A DNA stretch of 64,000 nucleotides from Photobacterium frigidiphilum (lineage in GTDB: Bacteria > Pseudomonadota > Gammaproteobacteria > Enterobacterales > Vibrionaceae). The stretch is taken from assembly GCF_003025615.1 (NCBI RefSeq), contig NZ_PYMJ01000002.1, positions 62,001 to 126,000 on the forward strand, read 5' to 3'. The notes beneath the pieces are model-generated. The model was not told where the DNA came from and did not search any database. It was given only the letters and a program-made list of their open reading frames with translations. Every line of letters starts with the position of its first letter. Within the stretch, counting starts at the first letter, position 1. Below are positions 45,326 through 54,619 of the stretch, one piece after another. Position numbers and translations under genes: made by a program.

Positions 45326-47050
45326 TCAAGAGATAAAAGTGGTGACGGTATTTTTACTGTGGTAACGACGCAGGTAAGGATCAATGGTGATGTTATGTTG
45401 CGTTTTTGTCATTTTTATCAATAAGCATTGAAATATATTGTTTCGCCATTCTGCAAGTGCACTAGGCAGTGGCATCATATTAATCGCTTTTATACTTTCT
45501 TTGATCTTGTCTTGATCATAAAGGTTTAATTGATAAAGGCTTTGTAGGCGCCCAAGGTGAGCTTCGCTACAGAGTGGGTAGCGGCTGATGATGTCATTGT
45601 AATGCTGCAAAGTCACAAGATCTGCAATGTGCTCTTGTTCTAATAGTATTTTTGCTTCTTTCAAGTCAATCATCAAAGCGCGGATACTATTAATCGACGT
45701 GGTATTTTTCTTGAGTTCTGTAAGTCGGTTTTGGCTATGCCCATCAATACGGTCACGTTGTTTAAATACTTGGTAAATATCAAAAATTAGCTGTGCCTCA
45801 CCAAGGTGGAACAATACTGGCAATATTTCGATTAATATAACAGAAGGCAGTTTTGCGATGGCGTCAAAATGTGCTGATAAGCTAACCATCAGTCGGCGCT
45901 TAGCTTTTAAAGGTTGATCGTTAGCTAACGAAAAGCGTGCCAGTGTTATCTGACCATAGAGCGTTAAGAAGGGTTGTTGTATGGGTAATAATCGGTTGAT
46001 AGCCAGCTGATGAATACCTTTGAGTTGTTGAATGAGCTGTCGTTGTAGACGGTGCGAGGTTTGAGCAAAGTACAGTTGCTCAAAAATGGCGGTAAATTCA
46101 GCAAAACGGGTTACCCAAGAAACATCAATAATGGGCAGATGAGATGCCAGTACTTTCCCGGCTTTTATCAAACTCTCAGAGTCATTTAGGTTGGCTGCGA
46201 GTTGAGCAACTTGCAAGACGCGATGAGTCACACTGGGTGTATAGTTTAAGGCCTGTTTAGCACTGTTAAGTGCATCGTGATATTGCTTATTTTCTTCCTG
46301 ATATAGTGAAAGAAAGTCATAGGCATCGACATAGAGTGGAGAGCGTGCGACTAGCTGTTGTAGCTTGTTGATTGCAGTATTGATATCTCCTTCATGGTGA
46401 CTAATACGTGCATCAACGAGACTAATTTTATGGGTTGGATTTTGTGTTATCAGCAATGTTGTCAGTCGTTTAACTTGCTCCCAATCCTTTTGTTCGATTA
46501 GCAGATCGAGTAATAATCCTTCAATTTTATGATGATGACCATACTCACTCAGTTGTTGCTTGGCAAAACGAATGGCGAGTGGAATATCATTATTTTCAAG
46601 TGCAGCGTAAATGGGTTTACGTTGGGCACAATCATTACAGATTTCTTCCAGTTTTTGCTTTAGACCAGCTATCGTAATGGGTTTAGAGAGAAAGCTATCT
46701 GGTTCAATACTGAGTGTGGTTAAAATGACTTCCCTAGAATGATCACCAGAGAGAACGAGAATACCACAGTCGGAAGATAAGAGTTTCTTTTGGCGTAGTA
46801 ACGTCGTGAGTTCGTTACCATTGAGGGCTTTGTTTAAGTGATAATCTGTTAGTAGAAGCTGGTAGTGATTATTTTGACAGTAACGAATGGCTTCTTCATA
46901 ACTGAACGCCATATCGATATTGGTGGTATGTATCCCAATGTTTTTCAGCAAGCTTTTTAATAAAACCGCAGCAGTACGCTGATCGTCAACAACCAGTATT
47001 TTTAGTTTTGACCAATCAATCGTTGGTAAGCGCTTCATTTGTTCGGGCAT
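45326..47050 (-). CDS. Response regulator with C-terminal TPR-like repeats
   Basis: A 574-residue single-component output protein. Residues 10-135 form a receiver domain (KILVVDDQRTAAVLLKSLL, phosphoacceptor Asp in LLLTDYHLN, switch LSKPITIAGLKQKL). The remaining 430 residues are helical with TPR-like repeats and no DNA-binding domain or enzyme motif. It resembles the VieB-type regulators of Vibrio, which act by protein contact. The start is placed at the ATG at 47050, which has AAAGGA 7 nt upstream; a GTG at 47074 is also in frame. No kinase gene is adjacent. Confidence 0.85.
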   Translation of the reverse strand: MPEQMKRLPTIDWSKLKILVVDDQRTAAVLLKSLLKNIGIHTTNIDMAFSYEEAIRYCQNNHYQLLLTDYHLNKALNGNELTTLLRQKKLLSSDCGILVLSGDHSREVILTTLSIEPDSFLSKPITIAGLKQKLEEICNDCAQRKPIYAALENNDIPLAIRFAKQQLSEYGHHHKIEGLLLDLLIEQKDWEQVKRLTTLLITQNPTHKISLVDARISHHEGDINTAINKLQQLVARSPLYVDAYDFLSLYQEENKQYHDALNSAKQALNYTPSVTHRVLQVAQLAANLNDSESLIKAGKVLASHLPIIDVSWVTRFAEFTAIFEQLYFAQTSHRLQRQLIQQLKGIHQLAINRLLPIQQPFLTLYGQITLARFSLANDQPLKAKRRLMVSLSAHFDAIAKLPSVILIEILPVLFHLGEAQLIFDIYQVFKQRDRIDGHSQNRLTELKKNTTSINSIRALMIDLKEAKILLEQEHIADLVTLQHYNDIISRYPLCSEAHLGRLQSLYQLNLYDQDKIKESIKAINMMPLPSALAEWRNNIFQCLLIKMTKTQHNITIDPYLRRYHSKNTVTTFIS

Positions 47051-47153
47051 ACACGTCCTTTGTGGAATATGCACTTAAGTGTATTTATGTATCTTAGCTG
47101 GTTTTTGGGCAAGCATATCTAAAAAAAAGGCGAAAAGAGTGATAAATTTGCAC

Positions 47154-47184
47154 AAAAAAAGCCAGCTGCTTGCGCAACTGGCTT
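47154..47184 (-). terminator. Terminator of the tRNA-Tyr array
   Basis: AAGCCAGTTGC and GCAGCTGGCTT (one G-U pair) form a stem on the minus strand, followed by seven T. It lies just after the last tRNA copy. Confidence 0.93.
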
Positions 47185-47190
47185 GAATGA

Positions 47191-47275
47191 TGGTGGAGGG
47201 AGAAGGATTCGAACCTTCGAAGGCAGAGCCGTCAGATTTACAATCTGATCCCTTTGGCCACTCGGGAATCCCTCC
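47191..47275 (-). tRNA. tRNA-Tyr (GTA), copy 7 of the transcript (most downstream)
   Basis: 85 nt with encoded CCA. Acceptor GGAGGGA/TCCCTCC, D-arm region CCCGAGTGGCCAAAGGG, anticodon GTA in ACTGTAAATC-type loop (CAGATTGTAAATCTG), long variable arm (class II), T-loop TTCGAAT. Variable arm carries the CTCTGCC form. Confidence 0.97.
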
Positions 47276-47390
47276 ACGGGATTTGTCTGCTTGTTTTTTT
47301 ACAAGCGGTCTTTTAATAAGCAATTTGCAATGAAAATTGTTTCGTTGTTCAACCTCGTGACATAAGGTTGCAAAACCATTTTCAAAATGA

Positions 47391-47475
47391 TGGTGGAGGG
47401 AGAAGGATTCGAACCTTCGAAGGCGGAGCCGTCAGATTTACAATCTGATCCCTTTGGCCACTCGGGAATCCCTCC
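47391..47475 (-). tRNA. tRNA-Tyr (GTA), second from the 3' end of the array
   Basis: Identical in length and structure to the other copies; the variable arm reads CTCCGCC rather than CTCTGCC, the only difference to its neighbour. CCA is encoded. Confidence 0.97.
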
Positions 47476-47576
47476 ACGGGATTTTGCTTATTGTTTATCA
47501 ACAAGCGGTCTTGCGATGAAAACCGTTTCGTTGTTCAACCTTGTGACAAAGATTGCGATAACCATTTTCAAAATGA

Positions 47577-47661
47577 TGGTGGAGGGAGAAGGATTCGAAC
47601 CTTCGAAGGCGGAGCCGTCAGATTTACAATCTGATCCCTTTGGCCACTCGGGAATCCCTCC
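47577..47661 (-). tRNA. tRNA-Tyr (GTA), third from the 3' end of the array
   Basis: Same 85-nt structure with GTA anticodon and encoded CCA; variable arm CTCCGCC. Confidence 0.97.
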
Positions 47662-47762
47662 ACGGGATTTTTCTGCTTGTTTTTTTACAAGCGGTCTTGC
47701 GATGAAAACCGTTTCGTTGTTCAACCTCGTGACAGAAGGTTGCGAAACCATTTTCAAAATGA

Positions 47763-47847
47763 TGGTGGAGGGAGAAGGATTCGAACCTTCGAAGGCGGAG
47801 CCGTCAGATTTACAATCTGATCCCTTTGGCCACTCGGGAATCCCTCC
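47763..47847 (-). tRNA. tRNA-Tyr (GTA), fourth from the 3' end of the array
   Basis: Same 85-nt structure with GTA anticodon and encoded CCA; variable arm CTCCGCC. Confidence 0.97.
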
Positions 47848-47947
47848 ACGGGATTTGCTTATTGTTAGTCAATAAGCGGTCTTGCGATGAAAACCGTTTC
47901 GTTGTTCAACCTTGTGACAAAGGCTGCGATAACCATTTTCAAAATGA

Positions 47948-48032
47948 TGGTGGAGGGAGAAGGATTCGAACCTTCGAAGGCAGAGCCGTCAGATTTACAA
48001 TCTGATCCCTTTGGCCACTCGGGAATCCCTCC
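47948..48032 (-). tRNA. tRNA-Tyr (GTA), fifth from the 3' end of the array
   Basis: Same 85-nt structure with GTA anticodon and encoded CCA; variable arm CTCTGCC. Confidence 0.97.
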
Positions 48033-48114
48033 ACGGGATTGTGCGGTGTTGCTATGAAAAACGTTTCGTTGTTCAACCTCGTGACATAAGGTTGCGAAAC
48101 CATTTTCAAAATGA

Positions 48115-48199
48115 TGGTGGAGGGAGAAGGATTCGAACCTTCGAAGGCGGAGCCGTCAGATTTACAATCTGATCCCTTTGGCCACTCGGGAATCCCTCC
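48115..48199 (-). tRNA. tRNA-Tyr (GTA), second in the transcript
   Basis: Same 85-nt structure with GTA anticodon and encoded CCA; variable arm CTCCGCC. Confidence 0.97.
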
Positions 48200-48281
48200 A
48201 CGGGATTGTTTTGTCTTGCGATGAAAACCGTTATCGTTATCAACCTTGTGACTAAGATTGTAATAACCATTTTCTAAATAA

Positions 48282-48366
<85 letters not shown>

Positions 48367-48381
48367 ACAAGTGCGGAGCGG

Positions 48382-48409
48382 ATAATAACAAACATTTAGA
48401 CCCTGTAAA
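48382..48409 (-). promoter_or_regulatory. Promoter of the tRNA-Tyr array
   Basis: On the minus strand TTTACA (48404-48409) and TATTAT (48382-48387) are 16 nt apart. The following CCGCTCCGC is a GC-rich discriminator as in stringently controlled stable-RNA promoters. First tRNA starts 15 nt further. Confidence 0.75.
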
Positions 48410-48557
48410 CCTTTTTCCTTATAAATTTTGTGCGCTTGCTGAATTTTTCATCATATAGGCGGAGATGTACTGTTTATTGCTTAACTTTACACTTCTTTAC
48501 CCTCTTTCAGCATCGGTTCAGATATCATTTAGTCAGTCCTTTATTAGTGGTTTTAGC

Positions 48558-49667
48558 ATGAAAAAAATAGTTGTTGCTGTTCTAGTTACTGCAGCGTTGA
48601 CTGGCAGTGGGATTTTCTCTATTCAAAATGGTGTCTTTTCTCAAGGCACTGCTCACGCTGCAGAACAAAAAGCTGGGTCAGCACGCGTTATTGCGGTGAC
48701 AACCGGTGAGGTCTCTTCTCATCCTATCGCTCAATCGCTTTCTTTAATTGGAAAGTTAGAGGCTGAGCGCTCTGTTTATATTGCGACAGAAGTTGCGGCT
48801 AAAATCGATGACATTCCAGTGCGAGTGAACAGTAAAGTTGAAAAAGGTGATTTGCTGGTTCAACTTGATGATGCCAAAGCAGAGGCAGCATTGGATGAAG
48901 CACAAGCTTATCTCAATGATGAAAGACGCAAATATAAAGAATTCGAACGTTTGGTAAATCGCGGTGCAATTACCCAAACTGAACTAGATGCGATGCAGGC
49001 CAGCGTGAATATTGCAGAAGCCCGATTAAAAGCGGCGCAAGCGGCATTGAGTGATTATGCCATTCGTGCCCCGTTTGATGGCACGGTTGGTTTAATTGAT
49101 TACAGTGTGGGCCATATGGTGACTATGGGTGGTGAGCTTTTCACGCTTGATGACTTAACAGGTATGCGCCTTGATATTCAGGTTCCTGAGCAGTACCTAT
49201 CATTTTTGTCGGTCGGCATGAAAGTGAGTGCGACCAACCAAGCATGGTCAGAAAAAATGTTTAATGGTGAAATTCAAGCCATTGATTCTCGAGTACAAAC
49301 GGATTCACTTAACATTAAAGTACGCGTGTTATTTGATAACCAAGCCGGATTCTTAAAACCGGGCATGTTAATGGCAGCAACGCTTGGGTTTGTGCCACAA
49401 GAAGCGGCGATTATTCCGGTACAAGCATTGGAATATTCAGGCACTAAACGTTTTGTCTATTTAGTGAACGATGAAAGCATCGCGACACGTACCGAGGTCA
49501 TATTGGGTGCACGTATCGATAATGAAGTGGTGATTGAATCGGGTATCGAGGTTGGTGACCGTATCGTAGTGCAAGGCTTAGTGAATATGCGTGATGGTTT
49601 GAAAGTGGATGACCTAACCGCAAAAAAGCCCCAAAGCTTGCCCCTAACAGCGGAGACTGATGTCTAA
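48558..49667 (+). CDS. RND efflux periplasmic adaptor (membrane fusion protein)
   Basis: A 369-residue periplasmic adaptor that links an RND pump to an outer-membrane channel. It has an N-terminal signal sequence (MKKIVVAVLVTAALTGSG), a biotinyl-lipoyl half motif (IATEVAAKIDDIPVRVNSKVEKGDLLVQLD), a coiled-coil hairpin (about 105-160) and the second lipoyl half IRAPFDGTVGLIDYSVGHMV, then beta-barrel and membrane-proximal domains. I chose the ATG at 48558 because it opens the signal peptide; the frame extends 31 codons upstream. The stop overlaps the pump start by one base. Confidence 0.91.
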   Translation: MKKIVVAVLVTAALTGSGIFSIQNGVFSQGTAHAAEQKAGSARVIAVTTGEVSSHPIAQSLSLIGKLEAERSVYIATEVAAKIDDIPVRVNSKVEKGDLLVQLDDAKAEAALDEAQAYLNDERRKYKEFERLVNRGAITQTELDAMQASVNIAEARLKAAQAALSDYAIRAPFDGTVGLIDYSVGHMVTMGGELFTLDDLTGMRLDIQVPEQYLSFLSVGMKVSATNQAWSEKMFNGEIQAIDSRVQTDSLNIKVRVLFDNQAGFLKPGMLMAATLGFVPQEAAIIPVQALEYSGTKRFVYLVNDESIATRTEVILGARIDNEVVIESGIEVGDRIVVQGLVNMRDGLKVDDLTAKKPQSLPLTAETDV

Positions 49668-52600
49668 TGTGGTTATCTGATGTCTCTGTTAAACGCCCTG
49701 TGGTCGCAATAGTACTGAGCTTACTGTTATGTGTTTTTGGTATGGTCTCTTTTTCTAAGCTGGCTGTGCGTGAAATGCCCGATGTAGAAAATCCTGTCGT
49801 TACGGTAATGACTAACTACAGTGGGGCATCGGCAACGGTCATGGAAAGCCAGGTGACCAGCCCAATTGAAGATGAACTGTCTGGTATTAGTGGTATTGAT
49901 AATATTACGTCGGTGACCCGAAATGGTATGTCCCGTATTACTGTTGAGTTTTCAATGGACTGGGATTTAACCGAAGGGGTGAGTGATATTCGTGATGCGG
50001 TAGCACGTGCAAATCGTCGTCTACCGGATGAAGCTGATGATCCTGTTGTGTCAAAAGATAATGGCTCAGGTGAGCCCGCGATCTATATCAACCTGACATC
50101 TTCAGAGATGGATCGTACTCAACTAACTGATTACGCCCAACGGGTATTGGAAGATCGCTTTAGCTTAATCAATGGCGTGAGTTCGGTAAGCTTATCGGGG
50201 GCTTTATATAAAGTCATGTACGTTAAGTTAAAACCAGCATTAATGGCGGGGCGTGGGGTAACGACTAAAGACATTGTCGATACACTTCAAGATGAAAATG
50301 TTGAACTGCCAGGTGGTGAGGTCCGTAACGATGCGACAGTCATGTCGGTTAGAACTGCACGCTTGTACCTTACACCTGAAGATTTTGATTACTTGGTGGT
50401 ACGAACGGCTGCTGATGGCACCCCTGTTTATTTGAAAGATGTTGCCGATATTGATGTTGGCGCTGAGAATGAAAATTCCACGTTTAAAAGTAACGGTGTT
50501 GCGAACTTAAGTTTAGGTATCGTGACCATGTCTGATGCAAACCCTTTGAATGTTGCGAAAGATGTGCACGCTGAAGTAGACAGGATGCAGCAATTCATTC
50601 CTGCTGGTACGACATTAGCTGTCGATTATGATGCAACAGTCTTTATCGATCGCTCTATTTCAGAAGTCTATAGCACTCTATTGATCACTGGCGCATTGGT
50701 GATCTTGGTACTGTACATTTTTATAGGTCAAGCAAGAGCGACCTTGATCCCTGCGGTAACCGTACCTGTCTCTTTAATTTCAGCTTTTATTTCAGCGTAC
50801 TTTCTGGGTTTTTCGATCAATCTATTAACCTTGATGGCATTGATTCTATCGATTGGTTTGGTGGTCGATGATGCCATTGTGGTGGTTGAAAATATGTTTC
50901 ACCACCTAGAAAAAGGGGAATCACCATTACTTGCGGCTTATAAAGGGACACGTGAAGTTGGTTTTGCTGTTGTCGCGACCACTGCGGTATTGGTGATGGT
51001 TTTCTTACCAATTTCCTTTATGGAAGGCATGGTTGGGCGTCTGTTTACTGAGTTCTCTGTGTTGCTGGCGATGTCAGTCATTTTCTCATCCATTATCGCG
51101 TTAACACTGACCCCGGTATTGGGCAGTAAAATGCTAAAAGCCAATGTGAAACCCGGCAAATTTAATCTATGGATTGATAGCCAGTTTAGCAAACTTGAAA
51201 ATGGTTACCGTAACGTGGTGGCTATGGCCGTAAAACGCCGTTACTTTGCCCCGTTTATTGTTGCTGGGTGTATAGCGGCGAGCTATGGCTTGATGCAAAT
51301 TATACCCGCGCAATTAGCACCCCAGGAAGATCGCGGTGTGCTGTTTGCCTTCGTTAAAGGGGCGGAAGGCACCAGTTATAACCGTATGATTGGTAATATG
51401 GACGAAGTTGAACAACGCTTATTGCCCATGTTAGGTAAAGGCATGCTGAAATCGGTGAGTATTCAAACACCAGCTTTTGGTGGTCGAGCGGGCGATCAGA
51501 CAGGCTTTGTTATCATGCAGCTTGAAGATTGGGCTGATCGTGATGTAACGGCTCAACAAGCGCTGGGTCAAATCAGCAAAGCGTTACAAGGTATTCCCGA
51601 TGTTTGGGTACGCCCTATGATGCCAGGTTTCCGTGGTGGTTCTTCAGAGCCGATCCAATTTGTATTGGGTGGATCTGATTACGAAGAACTTTTCCAATGG
51701 GCGACAAAACTGCAAGCCATTGCCGAAGATAGCCCAATAATGAATGGTATCGACCTTGATTACGCAGAAACCACGCCAGAATTGGTGGTGACTGTAAACC
51801 GCCAACGAGCTGCTGAATTGGGTATTCCGGCGGCAGATATTGCAGAGACCTTAGAAATCATGCTGGGTGGACGCAGTGAAACCACCTACGTTGATCGTGG
51901 TGAGGAATATGATGTTTACCTTCGTGGTGATGAAAACAGCTTCAATAGCTCAGCCGATCTCAGCCAAATTTATCTGCGTTCAAAGACGGGTCAGTTAGTT
52001 ACACTCGATACAGTGACTAAAATTGAGGAAATAGCATCACCGCAACGCCTCAGTCACACCGATAAGCAAAAGTCGATCACATTGAAAGGTAACCTGAATG
52101 ATGGTTATACCTTAGGAAATGCTCTCGATTTTCTTGATCAGCAAGCGATTGATATTTTACCGAGTGATATCACGATTAACTATTCAGGTGAATCGAAAGA
52201 TTTCCGTGAAAACCAAAGTGATATCTTTATGGTCTTTGGTTTGGCATTGCTGATTGCGTATTTGGTATTGGCTGCCCAGTTTGAAAGCTTTATTAATCCC
52301 CTTGTTGTGATGTTAACGGTGCCTATGGGGATCTTTGGCGGCATGGCAGGGTTATGGATAATGGGGCAAGGGCTCAATATTTATAGCCAGATAGGCATGA
52401 TCATGCTGATTGGCATGGTAACTAAAAACGGTATTTTGATTGTCGAATTTGCTAACCAGCTACGTGATAAAGGTATTGAGTTTGAGCAAGCGATTGTGGA
52501 TGCATCAGTACGACGTTTACGTCCTATTTTGATGACAGCATTCACGACGTTGTTTGGTGCTATTCCACTTATCATGTCGACAGGTGCGGGTTCTGAAAGC

Positions 52601-52798
52601 CGTATGGCTGTAGGTACTGTGGTGTTCTTTGGTATGGCATTTGCCACACTGGTAACGCTATTGGTTATCCCTGCGATGTACCGTTTGTTATGTGCTAAAA
52701 CAACCTCACCAGGTCATGTTGCCGCTCAGTTGGAAAAAGCAATGCAGCAAGATTATGTCGGTCGAAGTACACATGGTGAATTACCGCCTAGCTCATAG
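49667..52798 (+). CDS. RND family multidrug efflux pump
   Basis: A 1043-residue proton-driven inner-membrane exporter with 12 helices and two large periplasmic loops. Conserved marks are the N terminus WLSDVSVKRPVVAIVLSLLL, the proton-relay helix SIGLVVDDAIVVVENM (two Asp), and the repeat MIGMVTKNGILIVEFANQLRDKG; the second half has RPILMTAFTTLFGAIPL. It resembles Vibrio Vex/Vme pumps and MexF/AcrB-like proteins. No outer-membrane factor gene is present, so TolC must be shared. Substrates are not predictable. Confidence 0.93.
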   Translation: MWLSDVSVKRPVVAIVLSLLLCVFGMVSFSKLAVREMPDVENPVVTVMTNYSGASATVMESQVTSPIEDELSGISGIDNITSVTRNGMSRITVEFSMDWDLTEGVSDIRDAVARANRRLPDEADDPVVSKDNGSGEPAIYINLTSSEMDRTQLTDYAQRVLEDRFSLINGVSSVSLSGALYKVMYVKLKPALMAGRGVTTKDIVDTLQDENVELPGGEVRNDATVMSVRTARLYLTPEDFDYLVVRTAADGTPVYLKDVADIDVGAENENSTFKSNGVANLSLGIVTMSDANPLNVAKDVHAEVDRMQQFIPAGTTLAVDYDATVFIDRSISEVYSTLLITGALVILVLYIFIGQARATLIPAVTVPVSLISAFISAYFLGFSINLLTLMALILSIGLVVDDAIVVVENMFHHLEKGESPLLAAYKGTREVGFAVVATTAVLVMVFLPISFMEGMVGRLFTEFSVLLAMSVIFSSIIALTLTPVLGSKMLKANVKPGKFNLWIDSQFSKLENGYRNVVAMAVKRRYFAPFIVAGCIAASYGLMQIIPAQLAPQEDRGVLFAFVKGAEGTSYNRMIGNMDEVEQRLLPMLGKGMLKSVSIQTPAFGGRAGDQTGFVIMQLEDWADRDVTAQQALGQISKALQGIPDVWVRPMMPGFRGGSSEPIQFVLGGSDYEELFQWATKLQAIAEDSPIMNGIDLDYAETTPELVVTVNRQRAAELGIPAADIAETLEIMLGGRSETTYVDRGEEYDVYLRGDENSFNSSADLSQIYLRSKTGQLVTLDTVTKIEEIASPQRLSHTDKQKSITLKGNLNDGYTLGNALDFLDQQAIDILPSDITINYSGESKDFRENQSDIFMVFGLALLIAYLVLAAQFESFINPLVVMLTVPMGIFGGMAGLWIMGQGLNIYSQIGMIMLIGMVTKNGILIVEFANQLRDKGIEFEQAIVDASVRRLRPILMTAFTTLFGAIPLIMSTGAGSESRMAVGTVVFFGMAFATLVTLLVIPAMYRLLCAKTTSPGHVAAQLEKAMQQDYVGRSTHGELPPSS

Positions 52799-52850
52799 GT
52801 AATAACTTGTTATAGATAATTAATTTGAGTGTGAGAAATCATTAAATAAG

Positions 52851-52886
52851 AAACCGTCAATACGCTCTAGTATTGGCGGTTTTTTC
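52851..52886 (+). terminator. Terminator after the RND operon
   Basis: AAACCGTCAATAC and GTATTGGCGGTTT pair (one mismatch) around GCTCTA and end in six T. Confidence 0.92.
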
Positions 52887-53087
52887 TTGGGTGAGGTGCT
52901 GATAATAGTTGCTTTGTTGTATTGGCTTTTTTGCAGTCGAATTGTATTCGTACGTGATTTTTCATTCATAGGTATAATTAGAGTGTTCTGTTTTGTTGAG
53001 ATTCAGGTAAAATCACGCCTGTATATAATCGATACAGAAAACATCACCCTTGATCGCGTTGCGAAACGCTTACGAAAGAAGAATCCC

Positions 53088-54191
53088 ATGCCACAAAATC
53101 AGTCTGACAATAAAGACCAGCTTGATACACAAAACAAGCCAGTTCGATTAAATAAATTCATCAGTGATACAGGCTATTGCTCACGCCGTGAGGCGGACAA
53201 GCTAATTGATCAGGGAAGAGTAACCATTAATGGTACACAGCCAGAGATGGGCACTAAAGTGATGCCAGATGACGAAGTACTCGTTGATGATAAACCGTTA
53301 CGTGCGAAAGAGCGCCCTATCTATATTGCGCTGAATAAGCCTACAGGGGTAACGTGTACAACAGAGCGTCATGTTAAAGATAACATTGTGGACTTTATTG
53401 GCCACCGCAAACGTATTTTCCCGATTGGTCGTTTAGATAAGCCTTCTGATGGTTTGATCTTTTTGACCAACGATGGCGATATCGTAAATAAAATTCTGCG
53501 TGCAGGTAACTCACATGAAAAAGAATACGTAGTACGTGTCGATCATCAGATCACCCCTGAATTCTTAGAAAAAATGGCATCAGGTGTTGAAATCCTTGAT
53601 ACGGTAACCTTACCTTGTACGGTTAAGAAAGAAACGGACTATTCATTCCGTATCACGCTGACGCAAGGCTTAAACCGTCAGATCCGTCGTATGTGTGAAG
53701 CACTTGGTTACGATGTATATAAATTGCGTCGTGTACGTATTATGAACATCACCATCGATGGCTTACCAAACGGTAAATGGCGTTACCTAACCGATGCTGA
53801 AATTGCTGAAATTAACACCCTAATTTCACAGTCGAGCGGCACTGAAGAAGCATCTAAAGTCGATGCCGAAGGGCAAGCGATTGCGAAAGCCACAGATGCC
53901 AAGTTGTTTGATAGCCGTCAACAAGCAGCAGAAGAGCGCCAACGTGAGCGTGAACGTGGTATGCGTGATGCAACGTATAAAACGTTTAAAGCCAAAGGCG
54001 AATTCACCCGTACACGTCGTAATACTGAACGTGATGATCAAACGGGCAGTGCACGCAATGGTGATAATCGCCCAAGTCAGAACCGTGATCGTCAAAGCTC
54101 TCGTGATCAAAATACGCGTGATAGCCAAGCACCACATGGCAACAAGCCAAGCAGCGGCATCAAGAAGTGGAAATCAAAAAGAGAGTCATAA
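53088..54191 (+). CDS. rluF: 23S rRNA pseudouridine synthase RluF
   Basis: Pseudouridine synthase for the U2604 region of 23S rRNA and the tRNA-Tyr anticodon in E. coli. An S4 RNA-binding domain (residues 18-75: VRLNKFISDTGYCSRREADKLID) precedes the catalytic domain with the active aspartate in IGRLDKPSDGLIFLTNDGD and the GLNRQIRRMCEALGYDVYKLRRVRI motif. Start at the ATG 53088 fits the family; the frame runs 67 codons upstream without support. The C-terminal 100 residues are polar, rich in Arg, Gln, Asn and Ser, and probably disordered. The 367 residues exceed the E. coli protein by that tail. Confidence 0.92.
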   Translation: MPQNQSDNKDQLDTQNKPVRLNKFISDTGYCSRREADKLIDQGRVTINGTQPEMGTKVMPDDEVLVDDKPLRAKERPIYIALNKPTGVTCTTERHVKDNIVDFIGHRKRIFPIGRLDKPSDGLIFLTNDGDIVNKILRAGNSHEKEYVVRVDHQITPEFLEKMASGVEILDTVTLPCTVKKETDYSFRITLTQGLNRQIRRMCEALGYDVYKLRRVRIMNITIDGLPNGKWRYLTDAEIAEINTLISQSSGTEEASKVDAEGQAIAKATDAKLFDSRQQAAEERQRERERGMRDATYKTFKAKGEFTRTRRNTERDDQTGSARNGDNRPSQNRDRQSSRDQNTRDSQAPHGNKPSSGIKKWKSKRES

Positions 54192-54227
54192 TTAGCAATA
54201 CGCTAAATAGCCGATAAAGAGTAAAAT

Positions 54228-54267
54228 GCGAGCTTCGAGTAACGATTTACTTGCTGCTCGCTTTTTT
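54228..54267 (+). terminator. Terminator after rluF
   Basis: GCGAGC and GCTCGC with an inner AGTAA/TTACT stem, followed by six T. Confidence 0.9.
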
Positions 54268-54315
54268 ATATTTCTGACGTTGTATTTATATTTTTGATGT
54301 TATAGAGGAAGATAC

Positions 54316-54618
54316 ATGAAAATCGTTGCTGTCACTGCATGTCCGACGGGTATTGCGCATACTTATATGGCTGCCGATGTACTCACTAAAACTGCTCACC
54401 AATTAGGGATTCAAATTCAAGTTGAAACTCAAGGGGCAATGGGCATTGAAAACCTATTAACACCACAAGATATTGCCCGAGCAGATATCGTATTAATTGC
54501 GTCTGATATCGAAGTAGAACAGCGTGGTCGCTTTACGGGCAGTAAAATCCACTGTGTGACCATTGAAGAAGTATTAATCAACCCGACTGCTGTTATTCAA
54601 CGTTGCCAGGAATTGTAA
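54316..54618 (+). CDS. Stand-alone PTS fructose-type EIIB protein
   Basis: A 100-residue EIIB of the fructose family. The phosphocysteine is C9 in VTACPTGIAHTYMAA, followed by the usual VETQGAMGIENLLTPQDIARADIVLIA stretch. It may take phosphate from the EIIA encoded 1 bp downstream or interact with the EIIABC of the same locus. AGAGGAAG precedes the ATG. The arrangement IIB-IIA-AraC-manA-IIABC is that of the V. cholerae mannose PTS region, as I recall it. Confidence 0.9.
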   Translation: MKIVAVTACPTGIAHTYMAADVLTKTAHQLGIQIQVETQGAMGIENLLTPQDIARADIVLIASDIEVEQRGRFTGSKIHCVTIEEVLINPTAVIQRCQEL

Positions 54619-54619
54619 G

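Larger units (their letters stand above)
47276..48281 (-). repeat. Conserved, structured spacers of the tRNA-Tyr array
   Basis: The six spacers are 115, 101, 101, 100, 82 and 82 nt (from the 3' end upward). All share a block with AAAATGGTT, a hairpin around GTCAC (CAACCT-type arms), GAACAACGAAACG and the lead-in TCCCGT before each tRNA. The first four also hold a second hairpin (GCTTGT...ACAAGC or GCTTATTG...CAATAAGC). Together tRNA and spacer form a tandem repeat of about 185 bp. Confidence 0.88.

Noticed and set aside
47387..47875. Repetitive open frame inside the tRNA-Tyr array
   Set aside because: It is an artefact of reading through repeated tRNA genes; the repeats encode the same tRNA text on the other strand.
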